From: Paracoccaceae bacterium
GTDB taxonomy: Bacteria; Pseudomonadota; Alphaproteobacteria; Rhodobacterales; Rhodobacteraceae
DNA length: 21,148 nucleotides
NCBI GenBank assembly: GCA_015485375.1
Contig: WFTU01000327.1
Span: forward strand, 1-21,148
Direction of reading: 5' to 3'
Made by a program: the position numbers and the translations under genes. Below the pieces are notes generated by a model. The model did not search any database. It worked only from the letters and a program-made list of their open reading frames with translations, and was not told the origin of the DNA. Each line of letters opens with the position of its first letter. The stretch's first letter is position 1. This document shows, piece after piece, positions 8,016 through 14,907 of this stretch.

Positions 8016-9145
8016 GGATTGGAATCCAACAAATCCAGGATGTGTCCAATGACTTCATCTTGCTGTTCGGTCGACATGTCGCTCCCTGACGGCAAGCACA
8101 ACCCCGTCTCGAACAGGCGTTCATCCACGCCCGAGCCATGGTATTCGGAACCATCGAACAAAGGCTGCATATGCATCGGCTTCCAGAGCGGGCGGCTTTC
8201 AATTTCGAATTCCATCAGCTTTAGCCGCACATCTTCGCGCCCCAGACCCAACACCTTCGGGTCTAGTGAAATAGCCGTTAGCCACTTTGTGGAACGGGCG
8301 CCTTCGGGTTCCGGCATGAACATGATCCCGGGGCGGGACAATGCTGCGTAGTACCGGTCACAAATTTCGCGACGACGGGCCACCCGGGCATCCAGAACCT
8401 CCATTTGCCCAAGACCGATTGCCGCGCAAATGTTGGACAAGCGATAGTTGTAGCCATAGGTTGAATGCTGGTAATGGGGGGCTGGATCACGCGCCTGCGT
8501 GGCAAGGAACCGGGCTTCGTCGGCAATTTTCTCCGACCTTGTAACCAACATGCCGCCGCCCGAAGTGGTTATAATTTTGTTTCCGTTAAAGGATAAAATG
8601 GCAGTATCGCCACCTGACCCGCACATACGTCCGCCAACATGACGTGCGCCCAGACTTTCTGCACTGTCGACAACAAGTGCGACCCCGAACCGGCTACACA
8701 TCGATTCCAGACGATCAAGATCGACCCCCTGCCCATATAAATCGGTAGGCACGATCGCACGGGGCAATCTGTTCCCTCTATTCGCGTCTTCGAGAGCCTG
8801 CTCAAGCAGGTCACAGTCGACGGTCCAGGTATCGGGTGACAAGTCAAAGAATACCGGTTTTGCGCCTTGATAGAGAACCGGAAATATTCCGCCAGCAAAG
8901 GTCATGGAGCTGATCCAGACTTCGGAGCTCTCCCCGACACCCGCAATCCGCAAAGCAAGATGGAGTGCTGCCGAGCCCGACGACAGGCCGACGCAATGCA
9001 GGCCGCCACCCAGATAATCGCTGACAGTTTGTTCAAACGCATTCAATTGCGGACCCAACGGTGCCACGAAATTTGTATCGAAGGCATCGGCTACATACGC
9101 CTGTTCTGTGCCGCCCATGTGCGGTCGAGAGAGCCAAATCCGCAT
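8012..9145 (-). CDS. PglE-like UDP-4-keto-sugar aminotransferase (DegT/DnrJ/EryC1 family)
   Basis: 377 aa from the ATG at 9145, chosen because MRIWLSRPHMGG is the typical family start and GGGGA lies 5 nt ahead; an ATG at 9157 would add four residues and overlap the upstream gene by 11 nt. Landmarks are VAPLGP, LSSGSAALHLAL (54-65), VVDSAESLGA (158-167; Asp160 holds the PLP ring nitrogen), and SFNGNKIITTSGGGML (185-200; Lys190 forms the PLP Schiff base). TYGYNYRLSN and SRPLWKPMHMQPLF follow, then LCLPSGSDMS near the end. This combination, notably FNGNKIITTSGGGML, matches PglE and other 4-aminating enzymes. It would convert UDP-4-keto-6-deoxy-GlcNAc to the 4-amino sugar, using the product of the dehydratase at the left edge. 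Confidence 0.9.
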   Translation of the reverse strand: MRIWLSRPHMGGTEQAYVADAFDTNFVAPLGPQLNAFEQTVSDYLGGGLHCVGLSSGSAALHLALRIAGVGESSEVWISSMTFAGGIFPVLYQGAKPVFFDLSPDTWTVDCDLLEQALEDANRGNRLPRAIVPTDLYGQGVDLDRLESMCSRFGVALVVDSAESLGARHVGGRMCGSGGDTAILSFNGNKIITTSGGGMLVTRSEKIADEARFLATQARDPAPHYQHSTYGYNYRLSNICAAIGLGQMEVLDARVARRREICDRYYAALSRPGIMFMPEPEGARSTKWLTAISLDPKVLGLGREDVRLKLMEFEIESRPLWKPMHMQPLFDGSEYHGSGVDERLFETGLCLPSGSDMSTEQQDEVIGHILDLLDSNP

Positions 9146-9146
9146 T

Positions 9147-10028
9147 TCAGTCCCCATATCCGTGCGCTGCCATAGGCGCTTTTAAAATATCCAGTGCTGA
9201 AGGGGGCAATTCAGCCAATAATGCTCGCCCCTTGCCGACCGAGGTGGAGTGCACCAAATCAGCAGACTCCGAAATTATTGTCGCGTCGACATCGGCTTCC
9301 AGAAATTTCAATATATCCGCCAATACACCAGCCGGATCGGCGGTCAGATCCTCATAACGGAGCGTCATTACTCTTTCCGGCGCAATCTGTGTAAATGCTT
9401 CATCTGCCTTGTTGATACAGGCGGCCCATTGGAAAGCACATATCTCCTCCAGCGGGGCTCCTTCCATCTCGGACATCCCTGCAAAGCGCGGCCCCCAAAC
9501 CGACAGACGTTTACTTTTCCCGAGCATCAGACCCAGGCGCGACCGAAGAAACGACCATCCATAAACAGGCAGGTCCGAAATTGGTGTGTAACGGGCCTTG
9601 GCTGCAAAATACGGTAAGCCGGGAAGTTCAAGGTCCCCTTGCCAACGTTTGCGCGCGGAAGCTACCACATCTATCCCGGAACGCACGATATAGAGATACC
9701 TGGCTTCGGGAAGAACAGCTTCGACAAAAGGCACGCGGAGCGAGTTGGCGCAGGTTTTTTCCACAACAAATCGAGGTTTCCCTTCCTGCTTCCAAATTTG
9801 CCGGAACGCTCCCCGAATATAGCGACGTATTTTGGGAGTAGCTGCATGAGCGGGAATTTCATCATTCGGCCAGGACAGGTTTCCGTGACGCCAAACCGGA
9901 TTGATTTCATCACAGTTCCAGGTGGCAAATCCAGGCAAACGTGTCAGCATATCGCGCAACACATTTGTTCCTGACCTACCTGCCCCAATAATAACCAGAG
10001 GCGTGAATTTCAGATCTTCTCCGGTCAT
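9147..10028 (-). CDS. Sulfotransferase family protein (Sulfotransfer_3 type)
   Basis: 293 aa starting at an ATG that overlaps the upstream sugar transferase stop (ATGA). The PAPS loop is GAGRSGTNVLRDM (residues 15-27). VVEKTCANSLRVPF (88-101) is the conserved EKT(P) region, and YIVRSGIDVVASARKRW (113-129) provides the 3'-phosphate contacts (Arg116, Ser124). TLRYEDLTADPAGVL is the later helix. It is separated from the other three sulfotransferases and lies between the initiating sugar transferase and the PglE-like aminotransferase. It could therefore act on the first sugar or be the earliest sulfation step; this is positional inference. There is no signal peptide or membrane segment, so it should act in the cytoplasm, where PAPS is available. 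Confidence 0.9.
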   Translation of the reverse strand: MTGEDLKFTPLVIIGAGRSGTNVLRDMLTRLPGFATWNCDEINPVWRHGNLSWPNDEIPAHAATPKIRRYIRGAFRQIWKQEGKPRFVVEKTCANSLRVPFVEAVLPEARYLYIVRSGIDVVASARKRWQGDLELPGLPYFAAKARYTPISDLPVYGWSFLRSRLGLMLGKSKRLSVWGPRFAGMSEMEGAPLEEICAFQWAACINKADEAFTQIAPERVMTLRYEDLTADPAGVLADILKFLEADVDATIISESADLVHSTSVGKGRALLAELPPSALDILKAPMAAHGYGD

Positions 10029-10615
10029 TTTTTCAACGTTCCGAAAATGTAGCCCAAATCGCGTTTCAGGCTCCAGTTATCCAGGTAATCCAGGTTTATC
10101 TTTACCTTGTCCGGCCAAATTACCTGATCGTTAAATTCTTCCGGATCGTCTTGCTCTGCCAACAGATCCTCTTCGTTGCGATACTTCAAGGTGGCGGGAC
10201 CGGTTATACCGGGCCTAAGCCGCAACAAACGCCGGTCCTCTCCCTCCAGACGGTCCAGATATCCCGGCACGTCGGGGCGCGGACCGACAAATGACATTTG
10301 TCCCAACAATACATTCCACAACTGGGGCAGTTCATCCAGTTTCCAGCGCCGAAAGCGTGCGCCCCAAACGGTTATTCGGGGGTCTTTGGCGGTAGTAACG
10401 GCAGTTCCGTCAATATTGCGCATTGTGCGCAACTTAATTACCTTGAACGGCTTTCCGCCCAACCCGATACGCTCCTGGCGAAAAAAACCGCTTGCACCGG
10501 TATCATATCTGGCAATCAGCCAGGTAACCGCGATAACAGGCCACAAAATCAGTAGTCCCAAAGCAGCGAACACCAGATCAAAACCGCGCTTGATGACCTG
10601 ATCACTTGGTGACAT
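10025..10615 (-). CDS. Initiating undecaprenyl-phosphate sugar phosphotransferase (PglC-like monotopic PGT)
   Basis: 196 aa from the ATG at 10615, which has GGAG 9 nt upstream; the frame extends to a TTG at 10663, but those 16 residues lie inside the epimerase gene. The layout is minimal: an N-terminal reentrant membrane helix (residues ~11-36), FFRQERIGLGGKPFKVIKL, a catalytic KLDELPQLWN (Asp94-Glu95), and FVGPRPDVPGY (109-119). It then has RLRPGITGPATLKYRNEEDLL. This matches the small bacterial sugar transferases such as PglC (~200 aa), which attack the UDP-sugar through the Asp-Glu pair and load a sugar phosphate onto undecaprenyl phosphate. With a PglE-like enzyme alongside, a 2,4-diamino-trideoxyhexose type substrate is likely; FucNAc or QuiNAc are alternatives. 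Confidence 0.92.
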   Translation of the reverse strand: MSPSDQVIKRGFDLVFAALGLLILWPVIAVTWLIARYDTGASGFFRQERIGLGGKPFKVIKLRTMRNIDGTAVTTAKDPRITVWGARFRRWKLDELPQLWNVLLGQMSFVGPRPDVPGYLDRLEGEDRRLLRLRPGITGPATLKYRNEEDLLAEQDDPEEFNDQVIWPDKVKINLDYLDNWSLKRDLGYIFGTLKK

Positions 10616-11753
10616 TCTTGCGAACTCCGTGCCGCTGGTTCGATAAACGCGCAGTTCCAACAATCAAACTTACCACTCGTTCGGAGGTATTGGTGATACA
10701 ATAGTCGCGGGGCACCGGATGAGGCCTGCCTTCGATTTCTCGTTCGGCAAACATCCCGGTCACCGCTTCGATTCCGTCCAGCATCGTGTCGCGATCCAGG
10801 CCGGTGACAACAAGGCACCCTACGTCAATTCCCTCCGGCCGCTCTATCGCGTCGCGCGGTGTTATAGCGGGGAACTCCAGAATCGAGGCCTCTTCGGCAA
10901 TCGTACCGCTATCGGATACCGCGCAGAATGCGTTCATTTGCAGTTTATTGTAATCATGAAACCCGAACGGCCGGGAATATTGCACTTTGCTGTGGAATGT
11001 CGCGCCGAGTGCATCAAGCCGCTTTCGGGTGCGCGGATGGGTTGACACGATAACAGGATAACCATACCGCTCTGCCAGAGAATTTAACGTTGCCACCAAA
11101 GATTTCAAACGCCCGGTATCATCCACGTTTTCTTCACGGTGCAGCGATACAATGAAATACTCGCGACGTTTCAGTTCCAGCCGGTCAAGAATGTCAGAAG
11201 ATTCGATCCGGTCCAGGTAATGTGTCAGTACCTCGCGCATAGGGCTTCCGGTCAGAATGATATTCTGATGCGCCAACCCCTCGGCCAACAGGTGACGACG
11301 CGCGTGCTCTGTGTAGACAAGGTTGAAATCTGCAATGTGATCAACCAGCTTTCGGTTGGTTTCTTCAGGTACATTCCGGTCAAACGAGCGATTGCCAGCT
11401 TCCATATGATAGACTGGAATTTTCATCCGTCGCGCAATAATTGCCGAAATAGCCGAGTTCGTATCCCCAAGGATCACAACCGCATCAGGGGCTTCCGCGA
11501 CCAGGACCTTTTCGGTTTCGACCAGTATTCCGCCCAACGTCTCGGCCAGACTGCCGCCGCCTACGCCAAGGAAATGGTCCGGACTACGCACCTCGAGGTC
11601 GGAAAAGAAGACTTCGTTCAGCTCGGGGTCCCAGTTCTGGCCCGTGTGCACAATCACATGGTCAGTGTATCGGTCCAACCGGTCAATCACGCGAGACAGG
11701 CGAATAATCTCGGGGCGAGTGCCGAGAATAGTCATGACCTTCAACTTGCTCAT
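10602..11753 (-). CDS. capG: CapG/FnlC/WbjD-type UDP-N-acetylhexosamine 2-epimerase (UDP-L-FucNAc step 3)
   Basis: 383 aa, WecB-family non-hydrolysing 2-epimerase. The start KVMTILGTRPEIIRLSRVID is family-diagnostic. VHTGQNWDPELNEVFF (35-50), ILGDTNS (94-100), HMEAGNRSFDRNVPEETNR (116-134), VSLHREENVDDT and DSGTIAEEASILEFPAI follow, covering the nucleotide and sugar pockets. The HMEAGNRxF and 'TGQN..ELNEVFF' versions match FnlC/CapG/WbjD more than WecB, whose equivalent is HVEAGLRT. These enzymes convert UDP-L-PneNAc (the 2-acetamido-2,6-dideoxy-L-talose) to UDP-L-FucNAc. It directly follows capF with an ATGA overlap and overlaps the next gene by 14 nt. The three-gene order capE-capF-capG strongly supports the assignment. 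Confidence 0.93.
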   Translation of the reverse strand: MSKLKVMTILGTRPEIIRLSRVIDRLDRYTDHVIVHTGQNWDPELNEVFFSDLEVRSPDHFLGVGGGSLAETLGGILVETEKVLVAEAPDAVVILGDTNSAISAIIARRMKIPVYHMEAGNRSFDRNVPEETNRKLVDHIADFNLVYTEHARRHLLAEGLAHQNIILTGSPMREVLTHYLDRIESSDILDRLELKRREYFIVSLHREENVDDTGRLKSLVATLNSLAERYGYPVIVSTHPRTRKRLDALGATFHSKVQYSRPFGFHDYNKLQMNAFCAVSDSGTIAEEASILEFPAITPRDAIERPEGIDVGCLVVTGLDRDTMLDGIEAVTGMFAEREIEGRPHPVPRDYCITNTSERVVSLIVGTARLSNQRHGVRKNVTK

Positions 11754-12871
11754 GGTATCACCTTGTCTGCGTATGTGTCCGGATGTTGCGGGTCAAACAT
11801 ATCGTGTGTCCAGAATAGCGTCAGGAGCGGACCTTGTCCGACGTTCTCGATAGAATGGGTATGCAGTGTGGGCATGTCCACCGGAGCCGGAGCCTCTCCG
11901 GAAACGCGGTACTCCCGGATTTCGTCTGTCAACACTTTACGGATACGTATCACGGCTTCGCCCTGCACCACAAGAAAGCGTTCGACCTTGTTCAAATGGA
12001 AATGGTCACCTCTCGTGACGCCAGGTCTGGTTGTGGAAAAGAAACTCTGACCTCCTCCCCCACCTTTCACAGCCTCGAAAAGGGTGCCCCGGGAGTCGGT
12101 GTTCAGTTTTAGCGGGCGCGGCCACCTTTCCGGATAAGTTGCTGCGCGATAGGTGTTGAATAGCGCCAGATCGAAAGCATTCGAGAGATCAGGATAAATA
12201 TTGGCCGAGTATAGTGCGTGAAATCCCTCCAGCTTGTCCAGCAACTCGGGCACCGACATGGGATGTGCCTCTGGCGCAAGGTCGCCCGCAAACCTGTTCG
12301 TTGCCGCGTGGATCGCTGTCTGTGCGGCAGACCCTGCATGCAGCAACTGCACCTGGCCTTCCGGATTCACCTGCGGGGTCTGGCCCGCAAGAATCCGGTC
12401 GATCAGCGTGGCAGTGACATTGTTGTAATCGGGTCGCGCGCCTTCTCCGAAAATGTGGGGCAGGATCAAATTGGTATATCGGTCCGTAAAAGCAGAAAAC
12501 ACTTCGCTTGCGAGTCGTTTCCCCCGCCCGTAAGGCGTATCGCTCGCGGCGTGGGTGGAATTTGCATAAACGATGTGGGGTTCCGCGCCCACTGTACGGC
12601 AGGCAGCAACCAGACGGCGGGCCAAGGCAGGATTTTCTGACTCGAGCACGTCATCTGCCGCACGGTTCACACCGGCAAAATGCAACACCGCATCAGCTCC
12701 GGCAACTGCGGCGTTCAATGCGACATCATCGTTAAAGCTGGCATGATCCAGCGCTACAACGTCGTAGGGCGGCAACGCGCCTTTGAAACTGGCAGCGCAA
12801 TTGCTGGCATGTAAACGCGCTCGCGCTTGCCAGCCGATCAACCCGTTTGCGCCCGTAACGACAATACGCAT
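11750..12871 (-). CDS. capF: CapF/FnlB/WbjC bifunctional epimerase-reductase with cupin domain (UDP-L-FucNAc step 2)
   Basis: 373 aa from the ATG at 12871, which forms TGATG with the capE stop; a GTG one codon earlier is also possible. The N-terminal SDR domain has GANGLIG (7-13), FAGVNR (65-70) and YGRGK (114-118). The C-terminal domain is a cupin with the metal-binding GDHFHLNKVERFLVVQGEA (His290, His292). This SDR+cupin fusion is the hallmark of CapF/WbjC. In the described enzymes the cupin performs C3 epimerisation and the SDR domain the NADPH-dependent C4 reduction, giving UDP-L-PneNAc. The length agrees with known CapF (~370 aa). It is encoded between its pathway partners, with minimal overlaps on both sides. 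Confidence 0.95.
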   Translation of the reverse strand: MRIVVTGANGLIGWQARARLHASNCAASFKGALPPYDVVALDHASFNDDVALNAAVAGADAVLHFAGVNRAADDVLESENPALARRLVAACRTVGAEPHIVYANSTHAASDTPYGRGKRLASEVFSAFTDRYTNLILPHIFGEGARPDYNNVTATLIDRILAGQTPQVNPEGQVQLLHAGSAAQTAIHAATNRFAGDLAPEAHPMSVPELLDKLEGFHALYSANIYPDLSNAFDLALFNTYRAATYPERWPRPLKLNTDSRGTLFEAVKGGGGGQSFFSTTRPGVTRGDHFHLNKVERFLVVQGEAVIRIRKVLTDEIREYRVSGEAPAPVDMPTLHTHSIENVGQGPLLTLFWTHDMFDPQHPDTYADKVIP

Positions 12872-13911
12872 CACGCTCCCCCGGCCGCATTCCAGGTTTT
12901 CAGTTCACTCTGCACTTCAGGCAAGCTTAACAGCAGATCTTTCACCCCTTGCACCGAAAGTCTCTCCGTGTTGTGAGAGTGGTAATCGTCCAGGCGCACG
13001 GTTTCAGTATCCCCCTCGCTAAAGTAGGGTTTGTAGTTGAGATCACGGTGATCCATCAAAATGCGGTAGTAATCACCCAAATCATCGGAACGGGTAAGTT
13101 CTTGGGCGCTGGCCAATGTTTCATATAGCTTTTCTGCATGACGCCAACCGATAACTTCGACCGGATGATCCGGCACTCCAAACAGTTCTTTGAGGCTTTG
13201 CACCAAATCGATAATTGTCGAGGCTGGAGCCTTTTTTATGAACAAATCCCCCTGATTGGCATGAGTGAACGCATAGTTCACAAGCGCCACACTATCGCGC
13301 AAGGGCATAAGAAACCGGGTCATTGTAGGCTCGGTTACCGTAATCGGCTTGCCTGATCTTATCTGGCGGATAAACAGCGGTATTGCACTGCCACGCGAAT
13401 ACATCACATTACCATAGCGCACGCAGGAGATTGTTGTCTTGGCGCCGACACCCAAGTCGCGCGCGGCGGCCTGGGCGGTTTTTTCCATCATAGCCTTGGA
13501 CATACCCATAGCGTTAACGGGAAATACAGCCTTGTCTGTGGACAGGCATACCAGACTATCCACCTTTGCGCGGACGGCTGCGCGGATAACGTTTTCGGAA
13601 CCGATAATATTCGTCCGAACAGCTTCGTGAGGAAAGAACTCACAGGAGGGCACCTGCTTCAATGCCGCCGCATGAAACACACTTTGCACCCCATGTGTTG
13701 CGCGCTCTACGGCATCGCGATCGCGGATATCACCGATATAGTAACGCACCCGGTCGTCACGCAAATCATTGCGCAGCATGTCCTGCTTTTCCTCGTCACG
13801 GCTGAGAATGCGCACCTCGTCCACGCCTTGGTCCAGCAAGCCCCGCAACATTGTCTTGCCGAAGGATCCGGTCCCGCCGGTGATCAATACACTCTGAACC
13901 GCTCTATTCAT
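12871..13911 (-). CDS. capE: CapE/FnlA/WbjB UDP-GlcNAc 4,6-dehydratase/5-epimerase (UDP-L-FucNAc step 1)
   Basis: 346 aa, extended SDR. The NAD(P) loop is GGTGSFG (12-18), then RILSRDEEKQDMLR, AAALKQVPSCEFFP (81-94) and LSTDKAVFPVNAMGMSKAM (123-141). The usual catalytic Tyr of YxxxK is Met (Met135, Lys139), as known in the CapE/WbjB group. TRFLMPLRDSV and DLFIKKAP continue the family pattern, and the C-terminus shows YNSHNTERL-like YHSHNTERLSVQGVKDLL, diagnostic for FnlA/CapE rather than PseB. It converts UDP-GlcNAc to the 4-keto-6-deoxy-L-sugar that CapF uses. The ATG is preceded by GGAG 5 nt upstream. It is the promoter-proximal gene of the leftward cluster, immediately next to an IS3 remnant. 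Confidence 0.95.
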   Translation of the reverse strand: MNRAVQSVLITGGTGSFGKTMLRGLLDQGVDEVRILSRDEEKQDMLRNDLRDDRVRYYIGDIRDRDAVERATHGVQSVFHAAALKQVPSCEFFPHEAVRTNIIGSENVIRAAVRAKVDSLVCLSTDKAVFPVNAMGMSKAMMEKTAQAAARDLGVGAKTTISCVRYGNVMYSRGSAIPLFIRQIRSGKPITVTEPTMTRFLMPLRDSVALVNYAFTHANQGDLFIKKAPASTIIDLVQSLKELFGVPDHPVEVIGWRHAEKLYETLASAQELTRSDDLGDYYRILMDHRDLNYKPYFSEGDTETVRLDDYHSHNTERLSVQGVKDLLLSLPEVQSELKTWNAAGGA

Positions 13912-13962
13912 AAGAACTCCGCTTTCAATCCGTTTCCTGACTTACAGTCTTTTAGTTTGTCC

Positions 13963-14108
13963 TGAATAGCCCCTGGCTTCCTAGGCGGCTTCCCGGTTCA
14001 TATTTTGTCGTTTTTGAACTCTATAGGTGACCGCAACCGGTTTCTAGCGCGTTTGCGTTTCAGATTGTAGAACATTTCGAAGTATTCGACGTTTACGGTT
14101 TTGCGTTT
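13963..14108 (-). mobile_element. Right-end remnant of an IS3-family insertion sequence
   Basis: A decayed fragment keeps an IS terminus, TGAATAGCCCCTGG at 13963-13976 (the form common at ends of IS3-group elements), 22 nt downstream of that motif's end, and the tail of the OrfB transposase reading towards that terminus. The terminus begins 35 bp beyond the transposase stop, the normal spacing. No second inverted repeat and no orfA or catalytic DDE part were found in the window, so the element is heavily truncated and immobile. It lies 51 bp upstream of capE, in the divergent intergenic region. Confidence 0.75.
13998..14108 (-). pseudogene. C-terminal fragment of IS3-family transposase OrfB
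   Basis: Reading leftward from about 14108 to a TGA at 14000-13998, about 36 codons give VEYFEMFYNLKRKRARN (within 14037-14090) followed by RLRSPIEFKNDKI. This matches the integrase-core C-terminus of IS3-group OrfB, whose consensus is roughly (Y/F)(I/F)E(M/V)FYN-x-KR(K/R)H-x-(S/A)-N-x-L-SP(V/I)EFE. An in-frame stop lies at 14126-14124 and homology appears to end near 14100-14108, so only the tail of a ~280-aa protein survives. There is no start codon and it cannot be functional. Confidence 0.75.
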
Positions 14109-14361
14109 GCTCCCAACCTTGGGTTACCGAGGTCTAGAACTCTCCGGCTTTGGCCAGTTCAATATAGCCTGTCTGATCTGGGAATACCGCGCCAGCGAAC
14201 ATCGTATGCGTCCACTGGAAAATGAATTGCGGGCGAAACATTCGGAAACCCGGGGCCGAACGTGCGAATCGGCAATTGGATATTATTAGAATCAACGCCG
14301 CAGATGATCTGCAATCGCCAAAAACACCCCAATAAGTTGTAAAATTGATGAAAATGCGACC
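14109..14361. other. Divergent intergenic region with no recognised gene
   Basis: Between the IS3 remnant and the Fnr-like dyad no credible gene was found. Short frames exist on both strands (about 62 codons plus at 14101-14289; about 80 codons minus at 14134-14376) but neither has a good ribosome site or a recognisable product, and they overlap each other. The sequence contains a GCAGAT-G-ATCTGC dyad at 14300-14312 and becomes A/T-rich from about 14330 towards the plus-strand promoter. The leftward promoter for capE should lie somewhere in 13912-14300, but no convincing -35/-10 pair was identified. Confidence 0.5.
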
Positions 14362-14387
14362 AAAACATTGACACAAATCAATGTTTT
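14362..14387. promoter_or_regulatory. Perfect 10-bp inverted repeat with Fnr-type core (TTGAC-N4-ATCAA)
   Basis: Arms AAAACATTGA (14362-14371) and TCAATGTTTT (14378-14387) are perfect reverse complements around a 6-nt centre. The core 14368-14381 reads TTGAC-ACAA-ATCAA, one base from the Fnr consensus TTGAT-N4-ATCAA and a form used by FnrL/Anr-type regulators of alphaproteobacteria. It overlaps the -35-like TTGACA of the TPS operon promoter, so if that promoter is correct, binding would repress it. If the start of transcription lies about 41 nt from the dyad centre instead, it would activate. The divergent capE side could also be controlled. Confidence 0.6.
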
Positions 14388-14397
14388 CCCGTTAATA
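14368..14397 (+). promoter_or_regulatory. Candidate sigma70-type promoter of the IalB-TpsB-IalB-TpsA operon
   Basis: A consensus -35 TTGACA (14368-14373) is followed, 17-18 nt on, by GTTAAT/TTAATA (14391-14397) as a -10. Transcription would start near 14404, just before the GGGGA ribosome site (14409-14413). This layout makes upstream coding in the same frame impossible and supports the downstream TTG start of the IalB-like gene. No experimental data; the -10 is only moderately good. Confidence 0.5.
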
Positions 14398-14421
14398 TCG
14401 CGCAAATCGGGGACGCTTACT

Positions 14422-14907
14422 TTGTTGAATTCATTGTTGCCACAGTCATTGCTTGTTGTTTTTCTGTCCCTTACGGCTTTTTCTGCCACGGCCGAGGTGC
14501 GGAAATTTACCGATTGGGCGCTTGAGTGTCCTGAAGGCGGCGCCCCTTGTGTTCTCTCCCAGACAATCGCATCCGCTGACAACGTATGGTTGGCTACGGT
14601 TCGCATGGTGTTGTCGGCCAAAGGTGCGGTGGTGCAGTTTCTGGTGCCGCCCACGGTGCATATCGCTTCGGGGTTGTTTGCGTCCAGTGATCGTGCGGAC
14701 CCGTTGCAGGCGACATTCATCCGTTGCAGTCCGCAGGCCTGCGAGGCGGTTCTGGAGCTGGATCGGCAGGAACTGGATGCGTGGAAGCGGGGCAATACGG
14801 CAGAGGTGCGCTATCGTCCGGCCGCCAATACCCCTCCGGCGGTTTTCAATATTTCGCTTATGGGGCTGACAGCCGCCTTGCGGACCGCCAGAGAGGCCTC
14901 CGACTGA
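14422..14907 (+). CDS. IalB-family periplasmic protein (first copy), TTG start
   Basis: 161 aa from a TTG at 14422, with GGGGA 8 nt upstream (14409-14413). The frame is open further upstream but that part is the promoter, and no ATG or GTG precedes the signal peptide. The signal peptide (LLNSLLPQSLLVVFLSLTAF, then SATA) is predicted to be cut before EVRKF. The mature part has the invasion-associated locus B (IalB) signature FTDWALECPEGGAPCVLSQ with Cys36 and Cys43, and a second pair Cys102/Cys107 (RCSPQACEA), expected to form disulfides in the periplasm. Its stop TGA overlaps the ATG of the TpsB gene by 1 nt, so the two are translationally coupled. IalB was named in Bartonella; its biochemical role is not established. 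Here a helper role for the exoprotein is inferred from context. Confidence 0.85.
   Translation: MLNSLLPQSLLVVFLSLTAFSATAEVRKFTDWALECPEGGAPCVLSQTIASADNVWLATVRMVLSAKGAVVQFLVPPTVHIASGLFASSDRADPLQATFIRCSPQACEAVLELDRQELDAWKRGNTAEVRYRPAANTPPAVFNISLMGLTAALRTAREASD

Noticed and set aside
12871..13911. PseB-type (pseudaminic acid) dehydratase instead of CapE
   Set aside because: The SHNTERL C-terminal segment, the Met-xxx-Lys motif and the adjacent capF and capG genes fit the FucNAc pathway; no PseC, PseF, PseG or PseI homologue is present.
14134..14376. 80-codon minus-strand frame in the divergent intergenic region
   Set aside because: No ribosome site, no recognised domain, and its start region overlaps the promoter/operator of the plus-strand operon.
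14368..14421. Upstream extension of the first IalB reading frame from TTG 14368
   Set aside because: That TTG is part of the TTGACA promoter element and the Fnr-like dyad, and the signal peptide begins downstream at 14422.
14724..14906. Upstream extension of the TpsB reading frame
   Set aside because: The 61 extra residues overlap the IalB gene in another frame and precede a clear signal peptide starting at the ATG at 14907.
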